NCBI GenBank assembly: GCA_034506255.1
Contig: JAPDPX010000001.1
Coordinates: 372,001 to 436,000 of the forward strand
Length of the DNA stretch: 64,000 nt
Direction of reading: 5' to 3'
DNA from: a candidate division KSB1 bacterium
Lineage (GTDB): Bacteria > Zhuqueibacterota > Zhuqueibacteria > Zhuqueibacterales > Zhuqueibacteraceae
Shown: piece after piece, positions 1 to 8,290 of the stretch
Layout: each line of letters starts with the position of its first letter
Numbering within the stretch: position 1 is the first letter of the stretch
Position numbers and translations under genes: made by a program
The notes under the pieces: generated by a model
The model's input: the letters and a program-made list of their open reading frames with translations, nothing else
Told to the model about the DNA's origin: nothing
Databases searched by the model: none

Positions 1-498
1 AGACTGAGGCTGTTGAAAAAGGCAGAGGCCGAGAACATCAATCCCGCACCGTTGTATCTCCTTGTCGTACCATTTGCTGCACTGCTCTTTCAGGTAGTGC
101 TCGCTGCCCCGCTAACGGAATTCAGCAGGAAGCGTGCAATCGCAAACAGCAACGAATTCGTCAGGGACATTGAGGCATATCACGACAGATACGGCCACTA
201 TCCCGTTTCTCTCGCAGCAATGTGGAAGGATTACTATCCTGATGTCGTCGGTATTGAGAAGTTCCACTACTCGCAGTTCGGCGAATCATACAATCTCTTC
301 TTTGAGCAGCCGAGATTTTTATTCGACAACATTGGCACGAGAGAATGGGTCGTATACAACCCCAATGACGAACATCGCATGTTCAGCCACACAGCTTGGT
401 TGCTGCTTCTAACGCCGGAAGAGCTGGAAAGAAGTCAGGGCTGGTATGCTGTCCATGATGCCAAAGTCCCTCATTGGAAATATTTTTGGTTTGATTGA
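1..498 (+). CDS. Hypothetical membrane-anchored protein (5' end possibly outside window)
   Basis: The reading frame is open to the left edge of the window. A TTG at position 13, preceded by a weak GAGG, could be the true start, or the gene may begin upstream. The product of about 161 residues has one hydrophobic segment near residues 13-32 (PLYLLVVPFAALLFQVVL). It is followed by a soluble, aromatic-rich region with a 'RDIEAYHDRYGHYPVSL' stretch, which recalls the helix after the membrane anchor in pilin-like or general-secretion G-type proteins. I do not recognise a family with confidence. The stop is followed by a short gap before a separate set of small genes. Confidence 0.55.
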   Translation, partial: RLRLLKKAEAENINPAPLYLLVVPFAALLFQVVLAAPLTEFSRKRAIANSNEFVRDIEAYHDRYGHYPVSLAAMWKDYYPDVVGIEKFHYSQFGESYNLFFEQPRFLFDNIGTREWVVYNPNDEHRMFSHTAWLLLLTPEELERSQGWYAVHDAKVPHWKYFWFD

Positions 499-580
499 CT
501 CGCTGCGAAGGTTGTTTTTTGCTCTACGATTTGCAACGAAATAAAGAACCCGAGGCAATAAGGAATAAAATGGAGTTCGT

Positions 581-1000
581 ATGCTTTCCCAACCACTCAT
601 TTGCGTGCGTGATGTCGAAGCGAGCAGCCGCTGGTATCAGCGCCTGCTGGGTTGCCAGAGCGCCCATGGCGGCGCCGAGTATGAACGGCTGGTTTCGCAG
701 GGCAAATTGGTTTTGCAACTGCACCGCTGGGACGTGGAGCACCATCATGGCCCCATCGGAAATCCCGATCTTAAGCCATACGGAAATGGCGTGCTGTTGT
801 GGTTCGAGATCGACGATTTCGACGCCGCCGTTGCCCGCGCCAAAGAGCTGAACGCCGAGATTGTCATGCCGCGCCACCGCAATCCTCCCGACGGCAACGG
901 CGGTCCGAATCACTGGGAATTATGGCTGCGCGATCCCAATGGCTACACCGTGGTTTTAGCCAGCCCGGACGGTTCCGCGGATGGAGACTGGAGACCTTGA
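581..1000 (+). CDS. VOC (glyoxalase/bleomycin-resistance fold) family protein
   Basis: This 139-residue protein has the layout of a single-domain vicinal-oxygen-chelate protein. It begins with QPLICVRDVEASSRWYQRLLG, has a central LVLQLHRWD strand, and ends with ELWLRDPNGYTVVLASPDG, which carries the acidic metal-ligand position typical of the family. VOC proteins include glyoxalases, dioxygenases and antibiotic-binding proteins, and the substrate cannot be read from sequence. The ATG at 581 has GGAG seven bases upstream. It is the first gene of a closely spaced run that continues through 3889, with six bases to the next gene. Confidence 0.85.
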   Translation: MLSQPLICVRDVEASSRWYQRLLGCQSAHGGAEYERLVSQGKLVLQLHRWDVEHHHGPIGNPDLKPYGNGVLLWFEIDDFDAAVARAKELNAEIVMPRHRNPPDGNGGPNHWELWLRDPNGYTVVLASPDGSADGDWRP

Positions 1001-1006
1001 GGGAGC

Positions 1007-1546
1007 ATGAAAACCTATATCATTCTATTGCGTGGCGTCACGCCCACCGGCAAAAACAAAGTGCTCATGGCGCCCTTGCGCGCTGCGCTTGAGAACGCCG
1101 GGCTCAAGGATGTGAAAACGTACATTCAAAGCGGCAACATCATTGCCACCTCAGGCTTGAGTCAGTCCGAAGTTGAAAAACTTGTGCATGAGGTAATCAA
1201 TAAACACTTTGGCGGAGACATCGTGGTTCTCGCGAGAACGGCGAGCCAATTTCGCAACATACTCGCGCACAATCCATTTAAGAAAGCCGATACCGCAAAA
1301 CTCTATTTGACGCTGCTCGCCGTCAAACCTGAAGGGCGTTTGGTCAAAGAGTTCCTCGCTCCAGGGTATTCGCCAGATCAGGTGAAGGTGATCGGCGACG
1401 TGGTGTACGTTCTCTGTGCCACCAAATACAGGGACTCGAAGGCAAACAACAGTTTTATCGAACGAAAGCTCAGAGTGGCGGCGACGACGCGCATCTACAA
1501 TACCATATCGAAGCTTGTTGAGTTGAGCAAAGGGATGAAAAAATAA
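1007..1546 (+). CDS. DUF1697 family protein
   Basis: The product is 179 residues. The opening MKTYIILLRGVTPTGKNKVLM, the following LKDVKTYIQSGNIIAT, and the late NNSFIERKL-RVAATTRIYNT match the usual DUF1697 pattern, in which an N-terminal LLRGINVGG-like strand is followed by a YIQSGNVxF block and a C-terminal TTRNWNT-like block. The function of the family is not established. A GGGAG sequence sits just before the start. The stop codon overlaps the start of the next gene by one base (TAATG), so the two are probably translated from one message. Confidence 0.85.
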   Translation: MKTYIILLRGVTPTGKNKVLMAPLRAALENAGLKDVKTYIQSGNIIATSGLSQSEVEKLVHEVINKHFGGDIVVLARTASQFRNILAHNPFKKADTAKLYLTLLAVKPEGRLVKEFLAPGYSPDQVKVIGDVVYVLCATKYRDSKANNSFIERKLRVAATTRIYNTISKLVELSKGMKK

Positions 1547-1944
1547 TGAAAAAAACTGCTTCAAGCCTAAAACGCGCGCCAGCCAAAGACGTCGATGCAT
1601 ATCTTGCCTCGGCGCCAAAAGAGTTGCGGCCGGTTCTCGAAAATTTGCGCCAGGCCATCAAAGCCGTAGCGCCAAAGGCCGAAGAGGTGATCAGCTACCA
1701 AATTCCGACCTACAAGTATCACGGGCCATTGGTTCATTTTATGGCGCGTGCGAGTCATTGCAGCTTCATTACGGTGAATAAAGAGGTTTTGAAAAAATTC
1801 AAAGCCGAGCTTGAAAATTTTGACACGTCCGGAACCACGATCCATTTCACGGCTGAGAATCCGCTTCCGGCTGCGCTCGTCAAGAAAATCGTCAAAGCGA
1901 GAGTTGCCGAGAATGAAGCGCAGGCCAAACTGAAACGGAAGTGA
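1546..1944 (+). CDS. DUF1801 (YdhG-like) protein, copy 1
   Basis: This 132-residue protein contains the core DUF1801 pattern: an N-terminal 'DVDAYLASAPKELRPVLENLRQ', then APKAEEVISYQIPTYKY, a hydrophobic strand around HFMARASHCSFIT, and a C-terminal TIHFTAENPLPAALVKKIVKAR block. Members are small single-domain proteins of uncertain role; some Bacillus relatives were described as iron-chaperone-like. A lysine-rich N-terminal tail precedes the domain. The start overlaps the DUF1697 stop by one base. The next gene is a diverged second copy of the same family, so this looks like a tandem duplication. Confidence 0.85.
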   Translation: MKKTASSLKRAPAKDVDAYLASAPKELRPVLENLRQAIKAVAPKAEEVISYQIPTYKYHGPLVHFMARASHCSFITVNKEVLKKFKAELENFDTSGTTIHFTAENPLPAALVKKIVKARVAENEAQAKLKRK

Positions 1945-1955
1945 TGAGGATAACG

Positions 1956-2336
1956 ATGACTTCAAAAAAAGCACGACCGACAAACATCGCGGAATACATT
2001 GATGCCGCGCCGAAAGAGGCGCAGAAGAAACTGCGTGAAATGCTGGCGTGCATTCGCAAAGCCGCGCCCGGAGCCAAAGAAGGCCTGAAGTGGGGAATGC
2101 CGGCTTTCTCGTATCGAAGAATACTCGTCACGTTCAAAGCCTTCAAGCATCACATCGGTTTTTATCCCACGCCCTCGGCGGTGAAAGCCTTTGCGAAAGA
2201 GCTGGCGCAGTTCAAGACGGCGAGCGCTTCGATCCAGTTTCCGCTCGACAAGCCGCTGCCGCTCGCGCTCATTCGCAAGATCACCGCGTTTCGCGTGAAG
2301 GAAAGTCTCGAGCAGGATGCGAAATGGCGAACATGA
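1956..2336 (+). CDS. DUF1801 protein, copy 2
   Basis: This 126-residue paralogue of the preceding gene shares the order NIAEYIDAAPKEAQKKLREM, AAPGAKEGLKWGMPAFSY, then FKAFKHHIGFYPTPSAVKAF and a C-terminal IQFPLDKPLPLALIRKI block. I prefer the ATG at 1956 because GAGGA lies five bases before it; an ATG at 1944 that overlaps the previous stop would add four residues. The WGMPAFSY and HIGFYPT blocks are closer to the mainstream DUF1801 consensus than those of copy 1. The function is unknown. Confidence 0.85.
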   Translation: MTSKKARPTNIAEYIDAAPKEAQKKLREMLACIRKAAPGAKEGLKWGMPAFSYRRILVTFKAFKHHIGFYPTPSAVKAFAKELAQFKTASASIQFPLDKPLPLALIRKITAFRVKESLEQDAKWRT

Positions 2337-2566
2337 AAAGGAAACAAACAACCGCCGAGCTGCTGCTCAAAGACAAAGAAGATTTGATGCACAAAGCCGC
2401 GGGCGGCTGGCTGCGCGAGGCCGGCAAACAAGATCGCGCGAGGCTGCTCCGCTTTTTGGATCAACACGCCGCAACGATGCCGCGCACTTTCTTGCGCTAT
2501 GCGCTTGAGCATCTCGATAAAAAGCAGCGCGAGCATTACATGAGCTTGAAGAAGGAAACAAAATGA
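2324..2566 (+). CDS. Small protein resembling the tail of DNA-alkylation-repair HEAT proteins
   Basis: The product is 80 residues, with a possible alternative start at 2333. It begins inside the previous gene and its stop overlaps the next start (ATGA), so it belongs to the same tightly packed set. The segment ending TMPRTFLRYALEHLDKKQREHYM resembles the C-terminal helices of AlkD-like DNA alkylation repair enzymes, where an 'RTALRYAxExLPxExRxxY' motif is common. The catalytic HEAT-repeat body is absent. It may be a domain remnant or a small stand-alone family. The similarity is judged by eye. Confidence 0.55.
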   Translation: MANMKRKQTTAELLLKDKEDLMHKAAGGWLREAGKQDRARLLRFLDQHAATMPRTFLRYALEHLDKKQREHYMSLKKETK

Positions 2567-3513
2567 ATCAATTTGCCGGTTGCTGCAAAGTGGAAGTGTT
2601 CGATAAAGAAAATGATATCACATTTCCGACGTTGGTCATGTATCCCACGAACACGGCATCAACACCCGTTGCGTTCGGGCCGTTTTCATTGGAGGTGGCG
2701 ATGGATGCGCCGATTGCGGAGGGCCGCTTTCCGGTGGTGATTATTTCGCACGGCTCCGGCGGTTCCAATTTAACGCATCGCACGCTCGGCATGCATTTGG
2801 CCATGAATGGATTTGTCGTGTGCATGCCCGAGCATCCATTCAATAATCGCCACAACAATGATTTGCAATACACCGTTCAGAACATGATTTACCGGCCACT
2901 ACATATCCGCGTGGCGATTGATGAAATTTTCTCCCATGAAAAATTTAAATCGCATCTCGACTTTGAGAACGTTGCCATCATCGGCCATTCCGTGGGTGGA
3001 TACACCGCGTTGGCGCTGGCGGGCGGCGCGCCGCATACGCAAGCGCTCGCTGAACTTTGTCAAAAACCGGCAAGCGCAGAGGAGCCGTATTGGATTGGCC
3101 TCCTGCGAAAAAATGGAATCACCTCGCAGCCCATCGCCGTCACCGCGGATCGCCGCGTGAAAGCGCTCGTGCTCTTTGGGCCGGATGTGAGTCTGTTCAT
3201 GTCCGAAGGCGCATTGCGCGAAGTTCATGCCCCGGTTTTGTTGCTCGTGGCCGAGAAAGATTACATGCCGCAAGAAACGATTGCCGTGCTGCGCGATGGC
3301 CTTCCCGAACGCGCGCAGCTCACTTACCGAGTCGTCAAAAATGCCGGACATTATTCTTTCCTCAGCCCGTTTCCCGAAGCGATGAAAAGCAGAGTCGGCG
3401 AGGCCGCGAAAGATCCGGCAGGCTTTGATCGTGAGAAATTCCACCAAGAATTGAATCTGGAAGTTTTAAGCTTTTTGCAGAAAATTTTCGAAGGAGCGAC
3501 ACATGCCAGATAA
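2563..3513 (+). CDS. Alpha/beta hydrolase (predicted dienelactone-hydrolase-like)
   Basis: The 316-residue protein has a central alpha/beta hydrolase core. It contains the oxyanion strand PVVIISHGSGGS near residues 58-69, the nucleophile elbow GHSVGGYTAL near residue 141, an LLVAEKDYMPQ acid-loop region, and a late NAGHYSF with the likely catalytic histidine. The insert between elbow and acid loop resembles COG4188-type predicted dienelactone hydrolases or platelet-activating-factor acetylhydrolase relatives. The substrate cannot be predicted. No signal peptide is visible, so a cytoplasmic location is likely. It overlaps the upstream gene by four bases and the downstream gene by eleven. Confidence 0.85.
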   Translation: MNQFAGCCKVEVFDKENDITFPTLVMYPTNTASTPVAFGPFSLEVAMDAPIAEGRFPVVIISHGSGGSNLTHRTLGMHLAMNGFVVCMPEHPFNNRHNNDLQYTVQNMIYRPLHIRVAIDEIFSHEKFKSHLDFENVAIIGHSVGGYTALALAGGAPHTQALAELCQKPASAEEPYWIGLLRKNGITSQPIAVTADRRVKALVLFGPDVSLFMSEGALREVHAPVLLLVAEKDYMPQETIAVLRDGLPERAQLTYRVVKNAGHYSFLSPFPEAMKSRVGEAAKDPAGFDREKFHQELNLEVLSFLQKIFEGATHAR

Positions 3514-3889
3514 CAATCCCAACGAAATCCAAACACTCGAAGCGGTTTCAGCGGCATGGGAGCAGGCCATAATCTCCAACGACGCCGAGGCAATCGGCCG
3601 TTTCATGGCGGATGATTGGGTCATCGTTTCGGAGCGCGGCGTGACGACAAAGGAAAAATTTCTCGCCGTGGTCGCCTCGGGTGATTTGACGCACGAAACC
3701 TTCAAGGGAGAAATTATCTCGGTTCGCCAATACGGCGAGGCCGCGGTTTTGATGGGACGCGTTCGAAACAACGGCCACTACAAGGGCCAGCCGTTCAGCT
3801 CCGACGAGTGGACGACCGACGCGTTTGTAAAACGCAATGGCAGATGGCTTTGCGTTCACAGCCATATTACAACGGTAAAAGAAGCTTAA
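3503..3889 (+). CDS. SnoaL/DUF4440-like (NTF2 fold) protein
   Basis: The product is 128 residues. EAVSAAWEQAIISNDAEAI, FMADDWVIVSERG, then GEAAVLMGRVRNNGHYKG and a C-terminal RNGRWLCVHSHIT are the usual landmarks of small NTF2-fold proteins annotated DUF4440 or nuclear transport factor 2 family. These bind small hydrophobic ligands or act as ketosteroid-isomerase-like enzymes, and no assignment is possible here. The start lies within the end of the hydrolase gene. It is the last member of the packed run and is followed by an inverted repeat that may end or regulate the transcript. Confidence 0.85.
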   Translation: MPDNNPNEIQTLEAVSAAWEQAIISNDAEAIGRFMADDWVIVSERGVTTKEKFLAVVASGDLTHETFKGEIISVRQYGEAAVLMGRVRNNGHYKGQPFSSDEWTTDAFVKRNGRWLCVHSHITTVKEA

Positions 3890-3930
3890 CCTTTGACTTT
3901 CAGATTGGAAAAAATCCAAACTTTTTTTGC

Positions 3931-4031
3931 CCAACGGATGGAAAAACGACCAACGGATTGACAAGTTTTTTTACATAAAATTTTATCAATGCCAATACGC
4001 TTTATCCGTTGGTCGTTTTTTAATCCGTTGG
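3931..4031. repeat. Near-perfect inverted repeat with doubled 9-mer
   Basis: The arms at 3931-3958 and 4004-4031 are reverse complements over 28 bases with only two mismatches, separated by a 45-base AT-rich loop. Each arm contains the 9-mer CCAACGGAT twice, so the element is both an inverted and a direct repeat. It fills the gap between the SnoaL-like gene and the SRPBCC gene. It could be a transcription barrier, a protein-binding palindrome or a remnant of a small mobile element. No transposase is nearby. Confidence 0.8.
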
Positions 4032-4070
4032 AAATTTTCTGAATCTAACAACCAAAGAAAGGAGATTTAT

Positions 4071-4523
4071 ATGGAGAAGTTGCATTTTTCAATCACGATC
4101 AACGCGCCGAAAGCAAAGGTGTGGAGTACGATGCTCGACGACGCCACCTATCGCGTGTGGACCGAAGCCTTTAACCCCGGCTCGCATTATGTCGGCGACT
4201 GGAGCAAGGGGAGCAAAATCCTTTTCCTCGGGCCGGACCCGAACACCGGCAAGATCGGCGGCATGGTGAGCCGCATCAAGGAAAACCGCTTGCACGAGTA
4301 CATCTCGATCGAGCATCTCGGCATGGTGCAAGACGGCGTCGAAGACACGACCAGCGAGGCGGTGAAAGCCTGGGCCGGCGCACATGAAAATTACACCTTC
4401 AAAGAGAAAAGCGGCAAAACCGAAGTTTTAGTCGACATCGACATCACGGAAGAATTCAAAGAAATGTTCGAAGGCATGTGGCCGAACGCGTTGCAAAAAC
4501 TCAAAGAGCTGGCGGAGAAATAA
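4071..4523 (+). CDS. SRPBCC/AHSA1-like domain protein
   Basis: This 150-residue protein starts at the ATG preceded by AAAGGAGATTTAT, a strong ribosome-binding site. It opens MEKLHFSITINAPKAKVWSTMLD, the signature first strand and helix of START/Bet v1-like SRPBCC proteins. It continues with YRVWTEAFNPGSH, GSKILFLGPD and a C-terminal ITEEFKEMFEGMWPNALQKLKEL helix that closes the hydrophobic cavity. The family binds small hydrophobic ligands; AHSA1-like members of this size are common in bacteria and functionally undefined. It stands alone between two palindromic intergenic elements. Confidence 0.85.
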   Translation: MEKLHFSITINAPKAKVWSTMLDDATYRVWTEAFNPGSHYVGDWSKGSKILFLGPDPNTGKIGGMVSRIKENRLHEYISIEHLGMVQDGVEDTTSEAVKAWAGAHENYTFKEKSGKTEVLVDIDITEEFKEMFEGMWPNALQKLKELAEK

Positions 4524-4525
4524 AA

Positions 4526-4584
4526 TGTAGCGCAGGCATCCTGCCTGCTTTCGACACTTGTACAGACTGGAAGTCTGCGCTACA
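4526..4584. repeat. Palindromic intergenic element with two inner hairpins
   Basis: TGTAGCGCAG at 4526-4535 pairs perfectly with CTGCGCTACA at 4575-4584. Inside are two further hairpins, CAGGCA-TCC-TGCCTG (4533-4547) and CAGACT-GGA-AGTCTG (4563-4577). The element can fold as a three-way junction. Related whole or half copies appear near 5772, 13708, 15321 and 25262, so this is a dispersed repeat family. Confidence 0.75.
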
Positions 4585-4630
4585 CTGTTGCTAAACCGTA
4601 GACCTTTGCACTAACCAATTAGAGATACAT

Positions 4631-5534
4631 ACGCAAAAGATCACTCCTTTCTTGTGGTTCGACAGTCAGGCCGAAGAGGCGGTGAAGTTTTACACCACGC
4701 TCTTTAAAGACTCGAAGATCGGCAGCATCACTCGCTACGGCAAGGAAGGCTATGAAATTCACCGCCGCGAGGTCGGCTCGGTGATGACCATTGAGTTCGA
4801 GCTTGCCGGATACAAACTCACTGCGCTCAACGGCGGGCCGATATTCAAATTCACACCCGCCATCTCTTTTTTCGTTGTCTGCGAAACCGAAGCGGGAAGT
4901 CGATGCGCTGTGGCAGAACCTTTCGCAAGGCGGCATGACGTTGATGCCGCTGCAAAAGTATGATTGGAGCGAGAAGCACGGATGGGTTCAGGACAAGTAC
5001 GGCCTCTCGTGGCAGGTGAGTCTCGGAAAAAAAGAGGATGTGGGTCAAACCATCGCGCCGTTCCTCATGTTTGTCGGCAAGCAGCACGGGCGCGCGGAAG
5101 AGGCGTTGCGCTTTTATACTTCGGTATTCGAGAATTCCGACGTGGTGGGCATACTCTGCTATGGGCCTGGAGAACCGGAGCCGGAGGGAACGGTGAAGCA
5201 TGCGCAATTTCATTTGAACGGCGAGGTGTTCATGGCGATGGACAGCGCGATGGAACATCCCTTTTCCTTCAACGAAGCTATTTCGTTTCTCGTCAACTGC
5301 CAGACGCAGAAGGAAGTCGATTATTTTGGGGAGAAGCTTTCCGCGGGCGGTGAGAAATCGCAATGCGGCTGGCTGAAGGACAAATTCGGCGTCTCGTGGC
5401 AGATCATCCCCACAATTTTAGGCAAGATGCTGCAAGACAAAGACGCGGCGAAAGCGGGAAGAGTGATGCAAGCCGTGCTGCAGATGGATAAGCTCTCTAT
5501 CGAGAGGCTTCAAGAAGCATACAAGCAACGATGA
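4631..5534 (+). pseudogene. PhnB-like tandem VOC protein, frameshifted and lacking ATG
   Basis: Two overlapping frames together give one two-domain PhnB-like (so-called 3-demethylubiquinone methyltransferase-like) VOC protein. Domain 1 runs from TQKITPFLWFDSQAEEAVKFY to AISFFVVCETE. Domain 2 resumes at REVDALWQNLSQGG and reaches QEAYKQR, with its own PFLMFVGKQHGRAEEALRFY repeat of the opening motif. A single extra A around 4889-4892 explains the frame change; deleting it restores ETEREVDALW. The expected start codon is ACG at 4631 instead of ATG, leaving only a TTG at 4652 inside the first strand. Either this gene is decaying or the assembly has an indel. The second domain alone is intact. 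Confidence 0.75.
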
Positions 5535-5547
5535 AGGAGAACGGCAT

Positions 5548-5748
5548 ATGCCCAAAGCCAACAAGGGTGGTTGGAAGACCTGCAGCCGCGGCCACAAGTA
5601 CAGAGGCCCCGGCGGCTGCCCGATATGGTGGAAGGGAAACCGCCGCACCGGGCGTGCGCGTCACCAATCCAAAGACCGCGCCTCAAGCGTGTCTCGTTCC
5701 AGGCGAGGCGCTGGCCGGCAAGCCGATGCTTTGGAATCATCAGAGTAA
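5548..5748 (+). CDS. Small basic protein with a degenerate zinc-knuckle motif
   Basis: The product is up to 66 residues. AAGGAG sits eight bases before the ATG, just after the PhnB-like stop. The first half, [20 protein letters not shown] followed by PGGCPIWW, looks like a small zinc-binding protein in which CxRGH and a CPxC pair would bind metal. The last expected cysteine is tryptophan here (CPIWW). The remaining residues are Arg/Ser-rich and look like read-through of a former stop. I regard it as real or recently real, of unknown function and possibly inactivated. Confidence 0.45.
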   Translation: MPKANKGGWKTCSRGHKYRGPGGCPIWWKGNRRTGRARHQSKDRASSVSRSRRGAGRQADALESSE

Positions 5749-5771
5749 AGCCTCGGCCAAGTGTGGGAACC

Positions 5772-5793
5772 GTAGCGCAGACATCTTGTCTGC
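5772..5793. repeat. Half copy of the palindromic intergenic element
   Basis: GTAGCGCAG is followed by CAGACA-TCT-TGTCTG, which matches the left half (outer arm plus one inner hairpin) of the element at 4526-4584. The right half is not present. It lies in the gap before the BNR-propeller gene. Confidence 0.6.
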
Positions 5794-5990
5794 CCTCGCG
5801 CGCAGATGCAATTGCTCATCCGACAACAGGGATTGAAACCGGATTTTGTTGACTACATCGGGACAACGTATCGTAAAATTTCTTGAATGGATTCGATTGT
5901 CTGCCCTCTCGCGGAATGATGTCACACAAAATAACAATGCCAACAGGCATCACACTTGGATCATGTTGAAATTTAGGAAAGGAGAAAGCT

Positions 5991-7160
5991 ATGAGCGGAG
6001 TGCGAGTTTTAGTGGGCACCAAGAAGGGCGCGTTTATTCTCATCTCGGACGGCAAGCGTCAAAAGTGGGAGGTGAACGGTCCGTTATTCGCGGGCTGGGA
6101 GATTTATCATATTAAAGGCTCGTCAGTGGATCCGAATCGCATTTACGCCTCACAGACCAGCGGCTGGTTCGGACAGATTATTCAGCGTTCGGATGATGGC
6201 GGCAAAACGTGGAGCACGCCGGGCGGCGAGAAGATGCCCGATAATTACGGTCCTCCTGCTGGAATCAGCAACAAATTCGTCTACGATACCAATGCCGCGC
6301 CGCTAACCACGCATCAGTGGTACGACGGCACGCAGCATCCGTGGGAGTTCAAGCGCGTGTGGCATCTCGAACCCTCGCCCAGCGATCCGGATATTGTTTA
6401 TGCCGGCGTCGAGGACGCCGCGATCTTCCGTTCGACCGACGGTGCGCAATCCTGGCACGAACTTCCCGGCCTGCGCGGACATGGCACCGGGCCGCAATGG
6501 GCACCCGGTGCCGGCGGCATGGGGCTGCACACCATTCTCATTGATCCCGGCAATCAGAATCGCATGTATGTGGCGATTTCTGCGGCGGGTTGTTTTCGCA
6601 CGGATGATGGCGGCAAAACCTGGAAGCCGATCAATCGCGGCTTGAAATCAAACTACATTCCCGACCCGGACGCGGAGGTGGGCCATTGCGTGCACCGCAT
6701 CGCCATGCACCCCGCGCGACCGCATGTGCTGTTCATGCAGAAGCATTGGGACGTGATGCGCAGCGATGATGCCGGTGAGTCGTGGTATGAAGTGAGCGGC
6801 AATTTGCCGACTGATTTCGGCTTCCCGATCGAGGTGCACGCGCATGAGCCGGAAACCATCTATGTCGTCCCGATCAAAAGCGACTCGGAGCATTTTCCGC
6901 CCGACGGGAAGCTGCGCGTCTACCGCAGCCGCACGGGCGGCAACGAATGGGAGGCACTCACGAAAGGTTTGCCGCAAAGCAATTGTTACGTTAACATCCT
7001 GCGCGACGCGATGGCAGTTGACGCGCTCGATGAATGCGGCATCTACTTCGGCACCACCGGCGGCCAGGTGTATTGCTCGGCGGATGCAGGAGACACCTGG
7101 GCGCCCATTGTTCGCGATCTGCCGGCGGTGCTGTCGGTGGAGGTGCAGACTCTGCCGTAG
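5991..7160 (+). CDS. BNR/Asp-box beta-propeller protein (exo-sialidase-like fold)
   Basis: The 389-residue protein has at least six Asp-box-type motifs: [49 protein letters not shown] and [10 protein letters not shown]. They are spaced as in a beta-propeller. There is no signal peptide (it opens [21 protein letters not shown]), so unlike the secreted propellers downstream it is probably cytoplasmic. The catalytic residues of true sialidases are not evident, so a binding or scaffold role is as likely as hydrolysis. A strong AAGGAG precedes the ATG. The next gene encodes a MoaD/ThiS-like protein, and this pairing may be functional. Confidence 0.8.
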   Translation: MSGVRVLVGTKKGAFILISDGKRQKWEVNGPLFAGWEIYHIKGSSVDPNRIYASQTSGWFGQIIQRSDDGGKTWSTPGGEKMPDNYGPPAGISNKFVYDTNAAPLTTHQWYDGTQHPWEFKRVWHLEPSPSDPDIVYAGVEDAAIFRSTDGAQSWHELPGLRGHGTGPQWAPGAGGMGLHTILIDPGNQNRMYVAISAAGCFRTDDGGKTWKPINRGLKSNYIPDPDAEVGHCVHRIAMHPARPHVLFMQKHWDVMRSDDAGESWYEVSGNLPTDFGFPIEVHAHEPETIYVVPIKSDSEHFPPDGKLRVYRSRTGGNEWEALTKGLPQSNCYVNILRDAMAVDALDECGIYFGTTGGQVYCSADAGDTWAPIVRDLPAVLSVEVQTLP

Positions 7161-7383
7161 CCCATGCTCTGTTGCTCTGAAAATGCCATCGCGCAGGCTT
7201 GCGCCTCCTTGTGGACAAGATATCTGCGCAATAATTTCATCGCGACGGGTGTGCAAGCAGACATGACCGTCACATATTTCTGCAGTCCCGCCCCTGTGAG
7301 GCATCGCTGCTGCCATTGTATTCCGCGACTTCGGCAGCGACTGACAGCGGGCTGGACTGCAAAAGGTCAATGAGCAACTCGCC

Positions 7384-7680
7384 ATGATCAGAGTCATCAT
7401 CCCCTATCATCTCCGTACGCTGGCACAAACCGGCAACGAGGTGCAGCTCAAAGTTGAAGAGCCGGTCACGATCTGTGCGGTCCTCGATGCCCTCGAGGCG
7501 CGCTATCCCATGTTGCGGGGAACGATCCGTGACCATGTGACGCGGCAGCGCCGGCCGTTTCTGCGCTTTTTCGTTTGCGAGGAAGACTGGTCGCTCGAGC
7601 CGCCGGACAAAGTGCTGCCCGAGGCCATTGTTTCCGGCCGGGAGCCTTTTATTGTTCTGGGATCGATTGCCGGGGGGTAG
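7384..7680 (+). CDS. MoaD/ThiS family ubiquitin-like sulfur carrier
   Basis: The product is 98 residues and opens [22 protein letters not shown], a beta-grasp first strand. It has an internal [21 protein letters not shown] helix and ends in SIAGG. The terminal Gly-Gly is the conserved tail that is adenylated and thiocarboxylated in MoaD and ThiS. No moaE, thiG or MoeB/ThiF-like activating gene lies next to it, so it may serve another sulfur-transfer pathway or be a stand-alone MoaD-like protein. It follows the BNR propeller by about 220 bases. Confidence 0.85.
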   Translation: MIRVIIPYHLRTLAQTGNEVQLKVEEPVTICAVLDALEARYPMLRGTIRDHVTRQRRPFLRFFVCEEDWSLEPPDKVLPEAIVSGREPFIVLGSIAGG

Positions 7681-8290
7681 GAACAACGTGCCCGCGCCGC
7701 CGGCGGGATGCGCAGATGCCGGTGAAGCCCACCGATTATTTGCCCGCTGCAGCGATTGCATGTGACTTTCTGCATGTGGCCAGCCGGTGATCGCAACCCG
7801 CACCGGTTGGCATACATGCGTTTGCGAAATCAGTGCTGCACTCGAGAGCCACGTTTTTTCGTGGTTTTCATCGAACCTTCCCTCAACAAAATCACTCCGC
7901 AAAAATTCTCGATCTTTTCATCACAGAGGCTGCGTTAAAATTAGCCGGGGCACCGCTGCCGAGCGCACCCCCATAATGCTTTGTGCCGCTGAATTTTAAC
8001 CCTGCGGTCTCTCTCTGCCGCAGTTTTGGCATTCCGCTTGAATGACCGGTTGGTGAAAGCAAGTATGCAGGCAAGCCGAGACTCCTGCATGGACGGGCAA
8101 ACGGTGCCATGCGTTTTGTCATCTGGGCAAGATCATGATGATACGCAGGCAAAGATTCTTCATCGAAATCCAACAAAGAGTGGCATCGTATCACCATGAC
8201 TTCGCCTGACCGCTTTTCTGCAAAAATTGTTGCGCCACAATCTCCTCGCCAACTGATGGTGCGCCCCTGCATTTCAAAAAGGAGCTTGTC
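7681..8290. other. Intergenic region, no gene seen
   Basis: About 610 bases separate the MoaD-like gene from the next secreted protein. Open frames here have no recognisable protein features, and I saw no RNA gene or clear repeat. An AAAAAGGAG ribosome-binding site for the gene at 8291 lies at the right end. Confidence 0.5.
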
